A model generated the notes under the pieces. It did no database searches, was not told the DNA's origin, and worked only from the letters and a program-made list of their open reading frames with translations. 64,000 nt of DNA from Ascochyta rabiei (Eukaryota; Ascomycota; Dothideomycetes; Pleosporales; Didymellaceae): contig NC_082422.1 of assembly GCF_004011695.2 (NCBI RefSeq), positions 186,001 to 250,000 of the forward strand. The letters run 5' to 3'. Both the position numbers and the translations under genes were made by a program. Shown piece by piece: positions 1 to 10,399 of the stretch; position 1 is the stretch's first letter; each line of letters opens with the position of its first letter.

Positions 1-2
1 GC

Positions 3-308
3 TACATCATGGTGTCCAGCCAGGGCATCAGCGCGTATCTTGTATACGAGCGTGCGCCGCCGCATAAATACGTATCGACCTTCACCATTGTTGACAACGA
101 AGAAAAGGGCATCGACCACGTCACGAACACAGACGGGCTTACAGCTGTAGGCAACAGGCTGAATGCCGACTTTCCCTACGGCCTGATCGTCACGCACGAC
201 GATGCAAATGAGCTCGCAGAGGGCGGCACCAGCGCCGAAGCGAGCTTCAAACTAACCAGCCTGGTCGACGTGCTGGGAGAGGAAAAGGCAAAAGCGCTGG
301 GGTACTAA
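3..308 (+). CDS. 3-phytase (beta-propeller type), C-terminal fragment
   Basis: The frame is open from the window edge to the TAA at 306-308, so only about the last 101 residues are present and the start lies outside. The visible part reads like the last blades of a beta-propeller phytase: a GYxxVSSQG-type strand near the edge, then EKGIDHVTNTDGL, where the acidic and TDG residues resemble the calcium/phosphate-binding blades, then a FPYGLIVTHDDAN strand. Family members hydrolyse phytate to release phosphate and are usually secreted; the signal peptide cannot be checked here. No intron is seen in the fragment. The family call rests on motif recognition alone. A generic SMP-30-like propeller is the main alternative. 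Confidence 0.75.
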   Translation, partial: YIMVSSQGISAYLVYERAPPHKYVSTFTIVDNEEKGIDHVTNTDGLTAVGNRLNADFPYGLIVTHDDANELAEGGTSAEASFKLTSLVDVLGEEKAKALGY

Positions 309-1102
309 ACACGTCAAAGCAGAGAACACGGTTTGAATAGCACATGGCAAATAGCTGACCTAGCTTTGTTTTTAAATTCATCCACTTTGTGGACATGTCC
401 CATCACCTGAGGGTACCTAGCAATTTACACACCAAAAATGCCCACAAGTCACACACCGCGCCGGATGCTCAACCGTGGTGTTTGCCGCGCCGCAACAGCA
501 TCGCCACACCGTACCGCTATGATCTACCATGTTCAATGCACCTGCCTTGCGCGTATCGACTAGCATCTCTGCTGATGTGTTGGTCGAGAGAGAAGAAGAG
601 GGAAGCGTTAGGCACAGCATTTTTAGTCGCTTGGGGGTTTGGAGGTTTTGTTCTATGTTATGGGGCAGTGGGTAGTGGGCTTTGTAGTTGTGCGGGTGGT
701 GTTGTGCGTGCACGGTATTGGGGGCGTGATGTGTGGGTGGGTGTAGGGCGCTGTGAAGGAGCGGGTTGGTGAGTGTGGCTTCGTGCTGTGACTACATAGT
801 GTTGCTTTGTTAGTCACCGATTAGTGTCTAGGGTACAGAATTTCCTGTATTTGTTTTTGCAGTGTGAGAGCACGGGATGCGTGTACTTGTCGTGCGCTCT
901 TGTCGTGCGCTATACTTTGGACTTGGGGGTCTGCGAGAAGCATTGGCAACGTATCAACATGAGGGAATCTTGACGTTGCTCTTTGAACAAAGCGATGCTG
1001 GCTTTCGCAGTGGTTTTTCTGGGGGTACCACCACCACTGCATAGCACGGCGTCTAGTTCTGGTCGTACCCTCGACATTATTGTTCGGTCTAGGGTATCTC
1101 AA
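309..1102. other. Intergenic region, tail-to-tail
   Basis: This lies between the 3' ends of the phytase fragment and QTRT2. Several open frames of 90-130 codons occur on both strands, but they overlap each other, are low in complexity (G/T-rich around 640-770) and resemble no family I know. Nothing else recognised. Confidence 0.6.
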
Positions 1103-2676
1103 TCACCGCTTTGTTGTATCATCTTCCAGGCTCAAGCTCTCGACCTGGCGCGCGCCATCGACATCCACCTCTCCTAGCCCTACCAGTCCGACCAGCGCTT
1201 CATCGTCAATGACGTCTCGCATCGCCGGCTTGGAGCCAGGCTGCTGTCCATGCGCAGCGGCTAGTCTAAGCTCAGCAATCTTTGCGTCGTCGTATTTTGT
1301 GAATACTCTCTGGTTCTTTTTCTCGGGCTTGGCGTGTTCCTCGGCTTTGAATTGGTAGCCTCTGACTCTGGGGCCTTGTCCTGTCTTCTCGGGCAGTGTA
1401 GACTCGTAGTATCGCTCAAAGGCGGTGACGTCGGCGTCGAATGTGTCTGCGTCGATGGACTTGCGCACGCCGGCGAAGAAGGAAGAGAGCACGGCGTGGT
1501 TGTGAACTTGGATCAACACCCATCCCAACATTTCCTTGGCAGCGAGGAGGTGCTGGATGTATGCTCTGTGGTGTTTTTTGCAGGCGTAGCACTCGCACCC
1601 CTCGCTTAGTGGCGTGACCGAGGTAGCATGTACGTCTGACCACATATCTAGTCCTAAGTCTTGCCGGGAGCTGGAAGTGGTGTCTTTTGGGGCTGCAGGG
1701 AAGGTGAAATTCAGCGCAATACCGGCATCCGTTGCATCTGTCAGGAATGGAACGGTGAAGATATCCATACCTAATCCTGCCTGGCGCAGGATTTCCTGCG
1801 GGCTGGCGGGCGCATGGAAGGAGAGGCGCGGCAAGCGGTGCAGTTCTTCAGGCAGGTCATCGAGCAGGTAGGCCTCGTAGATGGCGACGCCAGAAATCTT
1901 GTCGGCCATATCGTCGACTAGGTGTTCGAGGTACCAGCTCTGCAGGTCGCGGTCGATGGGCAGAATGGGCGCGAAAATGCTCCAGCTGGGCTCTTCTTCG
2001 TCCAGCGTAGCCTTTTTGGCGATGATATCCCGTACCCACGTCTCCGTGCGGTCGCTCATCTTGTCCTTCCGCTTAATCCCCACGGTTTCCTGGCCGTATG
2101 GAATGTCCGCCAAGCCAATGACGATGTCTGGCTGCAGCTTCCGCGCGGCAGCGGCATAGTACTCGGAGCTGAGGGCCTTGAAGCCGACCGAGGTCAAGAC
2201 GCCCAGCTCTCTGTTGGTGCTGTGTATGGGCGAGGGGATGGGCGGGTTGCGGCGCGGGCCGAGGACGAGGAGGGTATCCTGGGGGAGAGCGATGAACTTG
2301 CGCAACGGCTCGGGGACGTCGTACTGGAAGACAGGCGGTGTCTTCTGCGGTATCTTCTCAATGACTACGAGGGTCAGCGAGGCGCTACGTCATTCACGTG
2401 GGCATGTCTACAGTCTTCCAGCGCGACGTAGACGCCGTCAAGGCCGAGGCTTTTTGAGAAGTTGTCCTGTGATATGTGAGGGATGACGCCGCGTGATGTG
2501 TTGCCAATGAAGCCCGGCGTCAGCATGTTCCTGCGCTTGGGCAGCGACAGGCGGCCGAGGCGTGGTGCAAGGGTGCCTGTTGTTTTGAGGAGCGTAAAGT
2601 CGAGCATTTCCGTTGGCAATTGGCCCAGCTTGGGTGCTGGAGCTGACCCGGGCAGCAAAGAAGAGAGCAACTCCAT
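1103..2676 (-). CDS. QTRT2: Queuine tRNA-ribosyltransferase accessory subunit 2 (two exons, 508 aa)
   Basis: Non-catalytic partner of tRNA-guanine transglycosylase. The eukaryotic heterodimer exchanges guanine for queuine at the wobble position of GUN-anticodon tRNAs, and QTRT2 orthologues associate with mitochondria. Exon 1 is 2412-2676 and exon 2 is 1103-2364. The 47-nt intron at 2365-2411 (gtagac...tag) rejoins VALED to FIEKIPQKTPPVFQYD in one frame. The zinc-site spacing of the TGT fold is intact: Cys345-x-Cys347-x2-Cys350-x25-His376. A glycine-rich segment ending in IVIGLADIPYGQ lies near residue 170. The last 60 or so residues are acidic and low in complexity. The ATG at 2676 is the first in frame. 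The gene is divergent from the coiled-coil orphan at 3029. Its presence implies queuosine salvage in this fungus, since fungi obtain queuine from outside. Confidence 0.9.
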
Positions 2677-3028
2677 AGCACGTGTCTAAGTACAAGCGCG
2701 CTCCAACACTCTTTTCTCGAGTGTCGTGTGCCGCTTTTTGGTGTCGCGGGGTCCAATTCACTTTCACGACGCGCTAAAACCAGGGTCCAACGGCGCGTCA
2801 TTCTGTGTCCCTTTCACAACCCCCACTTAAATCTCAACATCATGCATTCACTGATAGAACCCAGAGCGAATTTGCAACAGTGCACACGTCGCGAGTCGTA
2901 TAATATCAGCAAGCATCGTCAGAGCAGTCCATGCGCTTCTGCCTGATGCTGCTGACTCGTTAGGCGTTCCCTCTACAATTCTGTACTTTATCACTGTTTC
3001 TTCCGCTCGTTAACTGCATCATCTCACC
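2677..3028. other. Divergent promoter, QTRT2 / orphan
   Basis: A 352-bp intergenic stretch between the start codons of two divergent genes. A pyrimidine-rich tract precedes the ATG at 3029. No recognised binding site. Confidence 0.5.
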
Positions 3029-4726
3029 ATGCCAACTTCGCAATGGCTCCAGCACCCTGTTACCGTGTTCGCCCTTCCTCTCATCATTCTCCTATGTGCT
3101 CCACACCTCTACGAGCTGCTTCTTGCTGGCGCAGACCCGTCATATGACGAAGCCAGACTACAGAATATTGCAAACCTGATGGACAACATATACACAACCC
3201 TCGCTAATTCAACCTTCATCCCGCACAACGCCATACGGCGAGGCCCTCACCAAATCAACACGACGGCCCTAAGATGTAAACCCCACGCTGCGGTGCTTCG
3301 CCTTGTAAATATCCTGCCCTATGTCGACACCTCCCTGGTACAGGAACCTGACTGGATTTACGGCGGGCATTTCATGGACTACAGGAATCCAGACCAACTC
3401 GCAGAGCTCTGTGATCCCTTGCGCGGGCAAAGCATTGGATGGGTTGACTATCTTTCTCCGTCTGATCTTGCGCTCACTAACTGGGGTACTGGAGGCTGGA
3501 ACAACGACCGCACGTGGGTGATGCTATATAACACAGAAAGAGATGCCATCAGGATTTTCGATGCAGAGGAGTGGGTGGGGCGGCACCAGGCCCAGGAGGA
3601 GCTTGGAGATGCAATGAATGATTGGTGGTTCGAAGACATGGGTGAATATATATGGGACAGATCAGATGGCGCATCGCATATCCTGAACGCCATCACAAGC
3701 AACTATCAGAGCTTGAAGTGGACGCCATGGAAGACGTCGAATCGTGAAAATGGCTTCGGCGTCTCTCCAAACACCATAAAAGCGCTGCTTGAACGCAACG
3801 GTTGGCCAGACTCGTTCAACCCCGATCAATTCAGAATTGACTTCATCCGCGCGAAACACAAGCCCTCAGGCAAAGGTCACGCTGAGGCAGTGCTCAAACG
3901 CATCGACGATCTCGCAGGATCCAACCAGGCCGTTGTGATAGAAGGCACTAGCACATACGACTCACCGAAGGGCCAGATACATTGGACACAGCAGCGTCTT
4001 CGCCGCCACCATGAGGCGCTTTCAATGACGTCCGATGATGATGAATGTGCTTTGCACGAGTGGCGCATCCAGCGCATAATCTGGGACATCGAGGACCAGC
4101 AGCACGAGCTCGAATCCGCCAGATTAGATGTTGCGAAGCTATGTCCAAATGGTATCTGTGTACAACAGGAAGACATGATCTTGTGGGAGCTCTTTGCTCT
4201 CGAGCGTACATACGAAGAAGCGCGATACACCAACTACACCCAAAGATGCAAGCACCGCCTCGAAGTAGCCCCGTCAAAGGATGCAGAGTGGCTGGAGAAA
4301 TGCACAGCCAACGCCGCCTCTCAAAACTCGCGGCTAACCCTCGCGTACGAGCAAAGCAGAGCAGAGGCTTTGGCACACTGTAACAGGACTGGCTGCACGA
4401 CACTACAGTTTCCTGGCATCCGTGAACGCACCAACGCGCAAATCGAAGATCTGCACCTCGAGATCAGCCTCGCAGAAGCGCGCATCAACAAGATGCATAC
4501 AGAACACGAGCATAAACTACCCGCAAACGCCGTTTCTGCATCAGAGGAGTTCTGGAGAGACAGCGCGCTCTTGGCGAACGGAAACCGGTACCTCGAAGCC
4601 AAAATTGAGGAGCTCGAACAAGAGCTGCATAGGCTGGAGAGCGGCGAGTGGGGCTCCAGAGGGAAGAGCTGGCTGTTTGCGCACTTGAGGAGTTTGGAGG
4701 CAGAGGAAAACGAGGAGGAGGATTGA
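3029..4726 (+). CDS. Hypothetical membrane-anchored coiled-coil protein, 565 aa
   Basis: I do not recognise the family. The open frame is intronless, and the ATG at 3029 follows a pyrimidine-rich leader with a favourable ACC context. Residues 10-33 form one hydrophobic segment (VTVFALPLIILLCAPHLYEL) that is either a signal anchor or an uncleaved signal. A Trp-rich globular part follows at about 95-260, with a repeated D-W-W/N-W pattern. The C-terminal half (about 320-565) is strongly charged and helical, with heptad-like Glu/Leu/Arg spacing that suggests coiled coils, and the protein ends in an acidic tail. Several Asn-x-Ser/Thr sequons precede the coiled-coil part. The length and codon regularity argue for a real gene. 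The function is unknown. Confidence 0.75.
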   Translation: MPTSQWLQHPVTVFALPLIILLCAPHLYELLLAGADPSYDEARLQNIANLMDNIYTTLANSTFIPHNAIRRGPHQINTTALRCKPHAAVLRLVNILPYVDTSLVQEPDWIYGGHFMDYRNPDQLAELCDPLRGQSIGWVDYLSPSDLALTNWGTGGWNNDRTWVMLYNTERDAIRIFDAEEWVGRHQAQEELGDAMNDWWFEDMGEYIWDRSDGASHILNAITSNYQSLKWTPWKTSNRENGFGVSPNTIKALLERNGWPDSFNPDQFRIDFIRAKHKPSGKGHAEAVLKRIDDLAGSNQAVVIEGTSTYDSPKGQIHWTQQRLRRHHEALSMTSDDDECALHEWRIQRIIWDIEDQQHELESARLDVAKLCPNGICVQQEDMILWELFALERTYEEARYTNYTQRCKHRLEVAPSKDAEWLEKCTANAASQNSRLTLAYEQSRAEALAHCNRTGCTTLQFPGIRERTNAQIEDLHLEISLAEARINKMHTEHEHKLPANAVSASEEFWRDSALLANGNRYLEAKIEELEQELHRLESGEWGSRGKSWLFAHLRSLEAEENEEED

Positions 4727-5503
4727 GTATCGTCATAGAAACCCTCACCTCAACATGTGTTCTCTACGTCTCTAAACATAAGGTTAGAACGTGCTGTTCT
4801 ACAAATTTCCATGTCACACATCGCGGTCGCAACGATCTGCCACGCATCTACACACCCGCGCACTCCCTATCGCACACCGTCACGGGAAATATCATCTAAA
4901 CCAACAGCCCCATTCCATCCAATCTCATCAATAGACAGCTATCCCTCTCTCCCCCTCCGATCTTCAAACCACGCCATCCCATACCATCCAATCATCACCC
5001 ACACCTGCAATCCAAACGTGCTCGTCTTTCCTCGCCGCACCTCGTATGCATTTCCTCTCCCACTAAAACTCTGCGATTAATTCTGTTCATTGCCCGCTTA
5101 GTACTTCATGAGGATGTGATGGTAGTCTGCATTCTACATTCTCTTGCGTGCAGCTGAGAGGATCACGTTGTTGTATCGACGCGATGGGGGCTTGGTAGAG
5201 ATGTGATAGAGCATGAAGGGGAACTCTACGAAGGAGCTAGTACTTGGTGTTGCACCGCACACCATACCGTACTAGACCTATACGGTGCAAGACGAAATAC
5301 TAGCTCCTTCGTATCAAGGTGTTGTGGTGTCAACAGGGGCTCACTAGCCGTGTTGGCAGTATAGGGAATTGGACACTGTTGGTTCTAGAGGTGGTGTTTC
5401 TGCTATTGGCTATTTTTTTTTTCTTGTTCACAATTCGTGTTCTAAAGTGGAGAGATCTTTGCCCCCAACGCTCTCCATCATCTTCCCAGGTCCTGGTCTT
5501 ACC
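4727..5503. other. Intergenic region containing a hairpin element
   Basis: Non-coding between two convergent genes. The 4850-5090 part is C/A-rich with stacked short tracts, and 5227-5313 holds the palindrome listed separately. No gene seen. Confidence 0.6.
5227..5313. repeat. 87-bp near-palindrome, MITE-like
   Basis: The arms 5227-5242 (TACGAAGGAGCTAGTA) and 5298-5313 are exact reverse complements over 16 bp. A second, nested exact inverted repeat pairs 5250-5257 (TTGCACCG) with 5283-5290. The outermost base pair on each side is TA, so the element can be read as 14-bp terminal inverted repeats flanked by a TA duplication, as in Tc1/mariner-derived MITEs. A single palindrome cannot separate that from a transcribed hairpin. 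Confidence 0.6.
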
Positions 5504-7021
5504 TTAGAAGATAACATCCTCTGGGATCTTCTTCTCGTCCTCACCCAGCTCCCATTCTTCATACACGTCTGCAAGCTCGAGCCTGATGGCTTCATTGATC
5601 TTGACGCGGTAGAGGGTGACATTGTGGACGATGGCGTGCTCTCGTTCGGTCGTGACCCCGTCATCCGGCGCATAACGGCTTTCGTAATGCGCTTCCTTTG
5701 ACTCGCGGACTGCAGGTGGTTTCTGCTTGGCGACAGCATCGCCATACCTACCTTGAGCATAGTAACCCGTGCGACCGATTTGATACTTCAGCGCCTCGTT
5801 GAAGACACCGACAACCGCTTCGATCATGGAAGAGTCCGAGAGCGGCCAGAGAAATTCGTCTTTGTGAAGCTCATCATGTCGGCGTAGTAGTTGAGTGGAC
5901 AGGTCTCGCCATTTGGAAGTGTCGATGCGATGCAAGGCAACGATTTGACGGATAGAATAGAGCCAAGTTCGAAACGTGATACTGTCGTCGTCTCTTTCAA
6001 ACCTATCGCAGCTGGTATTGGTGAAGCAGTTCCACAGCGGTACTCCTTGAAGCCAGTGCAGCTCGAACAGACGTGACAGACGTCGAGATCTGACCGCATA
6101 TCTGTTACTGCTGCAGACCTCGTAACCTTTTTCAGCTACTTCTCCAACTTTGTTTTCAACTTCGTTTTTTTTGTAACATCTATCATCGTCCCTTCTGTTG
6201 TCGAGCTGGATCTGAACCATGTTGCCATCAATTGGAATATCTCGACGCTGTAACAGCTGCGCGAGGCGAAGGAACGGGAAAACACTGAAGTTGCGAATCT
6301 TGACTTTGAATCTGAGATAACCAGGTCTGACCGAGAAATTGGACACCCACGCCTCGGAAAAGAGTTGGCGAGATACTAGCAAGAGAGGAGGCAGATTCTC
6401 ACATAGGTTACCTCTTGCATTGACTGAAACGATACTCACGTAGAAGTGACGTTCGTGGTTGTACCTGCAACTTCCTTGGTATTGGTGCTGGATTTCGTAC
6501 TCTTCATATGGCTCAGTGATGGTGTTCCAGGCCTGTTCTGGCTTGATAATGTCACTCCAGATTTGGGTACCGATTCTCCTAGTTTCGATTTGGAAGCACG
6601 CCTCTTTATTTTCTGAGCGCCTCTTGTACAGAGGACCCTGTATACCACCTATTTTCTTCCGATAATACTCTTCACTGATGCGGTAAGCTCTCCTATATTC
6701 AGCACAGTGTATTTCATACACCATGATGCGCAACTCAACTGGGAGATCAAGGAACCGAAAAACATTGTGTGTCTGACTGCCAGAAAGTGACTCGTCATCA
6801 GAATCCACTGCACATATTTCTTCCCTGAGAAGGATGGCCCGTTGACGGTAGGCGCTTAAGAACTTATTAAAGAGGTGTCGAGCGCCTCTCTGGTCTGCAA
6901 TTCGTCCAGCTTGGTCATCTGTAAGGTCTTGAATGACAGACGGGCTACTGAGGGTTTTGAGCTTCTCGTTTTGCCGTTCTATTTCGTACTCCACAGGGTC
7001 ATCATACGATTCTGTGGCCAT
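5504..7021 (-). CDS. 2EXR/F-box-like hypothetical protein, 505 aa
   Basis: Near residue 78 the sequence FRFLDLPVELRIMVYE matches the start of the fungal F-box-like/2EXR domain (hydrophobic, LP-x-E-[LI]-R-x-[MI]-[VI]-Y). The LLLVSRQLFSEA block near residue 225 is the second conserved piece of that family (LL-x-SRQ-x-x-x-E). The rest is charged and not recognised. Such proteins are abundant in filamentous fungi; some are substrate-recognition subunits of SCF ubiquitin ligases, but most have no known function. The frame is open from the ATG at 7021. A stretch around residues 199-212 begins gtgagt and ends gtgag and could be a 42-nt in-frame intron, which cannot be decided here. Confidence 0.75.
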   Translation of the reverse strand: MATESYDDPVEYEIERQNEKLKTLSSPSVIQDLTDDQAGRIADQRGARHLFNKFLSAYRQRAILLREEICAVDSDDESLSGSQTHNVFRFLDLPVELRIMVYEIHCAEYRRAYRISEEYYRKKIGGIQGPLYKRRSENKEACFQIETRRIGTQIWSDIIKPEQAWNTITEPYEEYEIQHQYQGSCRYNHERHFYVSIVSVNARGNLCENLPPLLLVSRQLFSEAWVSNFSVRPGYLRFKVKIRNFSVFPFLRLAQLLQRRDIPIDGNMVQIQLDNRRDDDRCYKKNEVENKVGEVAEKGYEVCSSNRYAVRSRRLSRLFELHWLQGVPLWNCFTNTSCDRFERDDDSITFRTWLYSIRQIVALHRIDTSKWRDLSTQLLRRHDELHKDEFLWPLSDSSMIEAVVGVFNEALKYQIGRTGYYAQGRYGDAVAKQKPPAVRESKEAHYESRYAPDDGVTTEREHAIVHNVTLYRVKINEAIRLELADVYEEWELGEDEKKIPEDVIF

Positions 7022-7743
7022 CTTTTCGCAATGTGTCAGTCGTGCTCTTCGCGTTAGTCAATGTCCTATATATATATGCCCAGTTGCTTGTGTCAGTCGA
7101 TCGTGACGAGGGTTTAATTGCCAGCAAACACCTCATGCAGGTGCCATGCATTCTGACCATTCGACTGACCTCCAGCAGCTTGTCGACATGTCAGATGACC
7201 TGACGAAAGGTTTGTCAAACAAGGGTGTCGAAGATTCTGAAGAGATGTGGGTACATGTCGTCGGCGTCCCCGTTCGGATCGGAACCGCGTTCGTCCGCAC
7301 ATCCATGGTTGATGTTGCAAAAGGACAGCATGCGTTGTGAAGGTCTAGAGCGAGAGCGTTCTCCACCAATCACGTAAGTTCGGCCGAACACACGTGACTA
7401 ACTCTGTCAGCATCGTGAATGGACTTCCTCAACGAGCGTTTCTGTGTGTGTATATCATCGATGCCTATTATCGAGAGTGTGTGGCATGTTGGAGATGAAG
7501 TGATGCAGCAGATACTATTGATACGGAAGATGAACTTACGTCATGAGCCCTAACCAAGTCGCCGAATCACCACCAGCGGGGGCCTGTCTGCAAAGTGGAG
7601 CATATCCACTAAAGCCGACGACCATCGAGGACGACCAGAGTACATAAAGACAAGATCCGCGACAAAATGAAATACCTACTCACAAACAATCTCGGCTCCT
7701 TTTGCGATCACAACACTTCTCAGCACCCACCCACACCGCCAAA
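7022..7743. other. Divergent intergenic region
   Basis: Lies upstream of both the F-box-like gene and the GST. Open frames of 60-80 codons occur on both strands around 7114-7370, overlapping and unrecognised. A TATATATAT run is present at 7069-7076. Confidence 0.5.
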
Positions 7744-8469
7744 ATGACAAGTCCCAACCTCACAGTCCACCATCTCCAAGTCGGCCAGGGCGAGCGCATC
7801 CCCTGGCTCCTCGAGGAACTCAACATCCCGTACAAGCTAGAAACCTACCAGCGCTCACCGCTCCTCTCGCCCCCAGAACTCAAGTCCAAGCACCCTCTCG
7901 GCGCCTCCCCGGTGCTGGAAGACCACACCGACCCGTCCAAGCCGATCGTGCTCGCCGAATCAGGCGCGATTGTGGACTACATAATCGGCAAGTACGCCAA
8001 CGGCAAACTCGCTCTAGGGCCCACACACAGCAATTTCGCAGACTACCTCTACTGGTTCCACTTCTCCAACTCGACGCTGCAGCCCGCGCTCTTCCGCCGC
8101 GCCATGTTGCGCGGCGCCATCCCAAACGCATCCGCAGATATGCGCTACCTGGGCGCAGACATGCGTGCCAGAGGTGCTCTGAGCCACTTGAACAATCGCT
8201 TGCAGTCCCACAAGTGGCTTGCGGGCGAAGAGTTTACCGCGGCGGATGTCATGACGGGCTGGTGCGTGACGACGATGCGTATGTTTGAGCCGATTGACTT
8301 GAGCGAGTACGAAGGGATTTTGGGGTGGGTGAGGAGGTTCGGCGAGAGGGAGGCGTACAGGACGGCGCTGCGGAAGAGCGATCCGAGTATCAACCTGGAG
8401 GAGACGTCGAGCGCGAAGGGACCCGCGCCTGTGGAGTTGTTTGCTAAGGCTATGGCGGGGAAGATGTAG
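7744..8469 (+). CDS. Glutathione S-transferase, GTT1-like, 241 aa
   Basis: Conjugates glutathione to electrophiles or reduces peroxides. The N-terminal thioredoxin fold is recognisable: LTVHHLQVGQGERIPWLLEE, where the short-chain xxRxxWLLEEL pattern is that of fungal GTT1-type GSTs, then HPLGASPVLED with the cis-Pro before Val, then the glutathione-binding LAESGAIVDYI (Glu-Ser pair). The helical C-terminal domain carries the N-capping-box-like FTAADVMTG motif. The length is normal. An in-frame upstream ATG at 7702 would add 14 residues; 7744 is preferred because of its CCAAAATGA context and its start at the conserved fold. The gene is intronless and converges on the amino-acid permease with 92 bp between the stops. 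Confidence 0.9.
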   Translation: MTSPNLTVHHLQVGQGERIPWLLEELNIPYKLETYQRSPLLSPPELKSKHPLGASPVLEDHTDPSKPIVLAESGAIVDYIIGKYANGKLALGPTHSNFADYLYWFHFSNSTLQPALFRRAMLRGAIPNASADMRYLGADMRARGALSHLNNRLQSHKWLAGEEFTAADVMTGWCVTTMRMFEPIDLSEYEGILGWVRRFGEREAYRTALRKSDPSINLEETSSAKGPAPVELFAKAMAGKM

Positions 8470-8561
8470 CGTTCGCTGAACGGGAATGTTAGGGATATTG
8501 TGTATCGTGTGAATATATTGCACATAGATAGGGGCAAGATATAATCAAGATAGACAACGCT

Positions 8562-10283
8562 TTACTCAAAGCCACGCGCCTCTCGGTCTACAACAGGAAC
8601 TTCGAACTTCTTCCTCCCGAGTGCGATGTAGTAGATGCCGCCCAGAACCACCCAGCCGACCATGACTACTGTCGAATAATTCATGTTCTGCACGGTAACC
8701 GGCATGAAAGTAGGAAACGTCGAGAAGACAATTGCCAGAATTAGCCATGCGCACGACAAAAGGTTCAATCCCAATCCCAGAAACTTTGGCATCTTGAAGA
8801 AACCGAACTCGTGTACCGCCAATCTGGTACGACCGTAGATCATGAAGTAGATGATGGGGATCAGATACGACGTGTATAGACCCAGGATGGCCATGGAGAG
8901 GATGGCATTGAACGCGGTTGAGTTGCCGAGATAGATGAAGCCAAGTAACATTTGCAGGATGGTGATGAGGACGATAGCGCGAACGGGAATGTGAGAAGAC
9001 CGGTTTACATATGCAAAGTAGCGGTCGAATGGCGTAGCCTTATCTCGCGCGAATGCCCAGACGGTTCGGGAGGTGGAAGTGACACCAGCAGCGGTGGCTG
9101 CGATGGCAATCAATGTGATGATCAGACTCATGACGGTTGCACCAGCGTTGGACTTGGTGGCGTCGAGGAAGATCTGCATGAATGGGAATCCCGTGGGCGT
9201 GGCAAGTAGAGTATCCAGGCTGCCAGTTGAGAAGAGCAACATGATGCAGTAGCCGAGTCCGAGAATGCCGTTGACTGTGACGGAGCCAATCATAGCCAAG
9301 GGGACGTTGCGTGAAGCGTGAGGCATCTCCTCCGCCAGGTGAACCGCCGCGTCGTACCCAAGCAGCGGGTATACAGACGACAGAAGCCCGACAAGCCAAG
9401 AGACGCCGTCATTGGACCACCCGCTGGTGTTGGAAACTTCGGTGAAGACAAACGCAGCAGTGTTCTTGGGTGCCATGACGCCGAGCGTCACCAGAATAGC
9501 GAGAAGGCCTGCGATATGCAACACACCTGACTTTATCAGTAAAAATCGGTCATTGGAGCTGCAGGCTGCGTACCAGAAAGTAAGTTGGCCATGGGAAGCA
9601 TCTTTGAGCCCCATATGTTGACGGCAGCAGCATAGAGCAAGATGAGCCAGTAGAACAACAGACCCTGCCACCTTGCTGGGACGTATGATGTATCGTTCAA
9701 GATGATCAGAGCCTGAAGCTGAAGACCAGCCGCAAACGCAGCAGAGGCGGTAAGCACGATCTGTCCTCCAACGTTGATCCAGCCAGTGAACCATGATGCC
9801 GCTGCTCGTGTGGAAGCCGGCGAAAGCGCCGCGACCCAGTGGTATTGTCCTGCCGGATTGTCAGCCAATGTGATACGTAGTGTTGCCGGGTATCATACCT
9901 CCAGCAGTTGGGTATATGGAAGCGATCTCGCCCAAGGAGCATGCAATTGCAATCGTACAGACGACTGAAATGAGTCTATTGGTGTTAGGTCACATCTTAC
10001 TGATGAGCACTTGATAGATGGCTTACAGGTTGAAGAACAAACATGGGGCACCACCGGTAGTCAACGCGGTTGCGATGACTGTCGACAGTGCTTCCCAAGT
10101 TGCCATCAAACAGAGACACAAACTACCCAGCGACCATATTGAATAGCTTCTTTCTAATTCCTGGACGTGACCAATCTGTGCTAGGCGGTCGTCGTCGTCC
10201 GTAGTCGGTGGGAACTGCTTGAGGTCTGGGTCTGCCATCTGGATGTGTTCGGCGTTGTTCAGTTTTGTGTGGATCTCTGTCAT
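8562..10283 (-). CDS. APC-superfamily amino acid/choline/GABA permease, four exons, 524 aa
   Basis: Exons are 10027-10283, 9899-9975, 9574-9849 and 8562-9526. The three introns (47-51 nt) join in frame and recreate the family hallmark IYPTAGGQYHWVAALSP. About twelve hydrophobic segments follow. The first (ELERSYSIWSLGSLCLCLMAT, ending before TALTTGGAP) is the substrate-binding TM1 region of the yeast Hnm1/UgaD group. YPLLGYDAAVHLAEEMPHAS is the conserved TM6-loop signature, and the ends of the exons fall in loops. The 45-residue N-terminal tail is hydrophilic with an Asp-rich patch. Family members import choline, GABA or other nitrogen compounds at the plasma membrane; the substrate cannot be read from sequence. 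Several GATA-factor motifs lie directly upstream. Within exon 4 no further splice is needed. Confidence 0.9.
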
Positions 10284-10335
10284 TCTCGTGGTGTATGACT
10301 CGGGATTTATAGATGTGCTGCTGAGGGTAGATGAA

Positions 10336-10399
10336 AGATAAGGTTGACGTTTAGGTCACCTATCTTGATAGACCTTGGTGCGTGTATCGTGTTAGATAG
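10336..10399. promoter_or_regulatory. Cluster of four HGATAR motifs upstream of the permease
   Basis: AGATAA at 10336-10341, reverse AGATAG at 10360-10365 directly followed by TGATAG at 10366-10371, and AGATAG at 10394-10399. All match the HGATAR consensus of the nitrogen regulator AreA/NIT2, and two are in a head-to-head pair. They sit 53-116 bp upstream of the permease start codon. Confidence 0.5.

Noticed and set aside
389..772. 127-codon plus-strand frame after the phytase fragment
   Set aside because: Low-complexity Gly/Val/Trp end, overlapped by an equally long minus-strand frame; no family.
7114..7369. Overlapping 64-78-codon frames on both strands
   Set aside because: Tested as a possible small divergent gene; no conserved motif, start context or intron signal.
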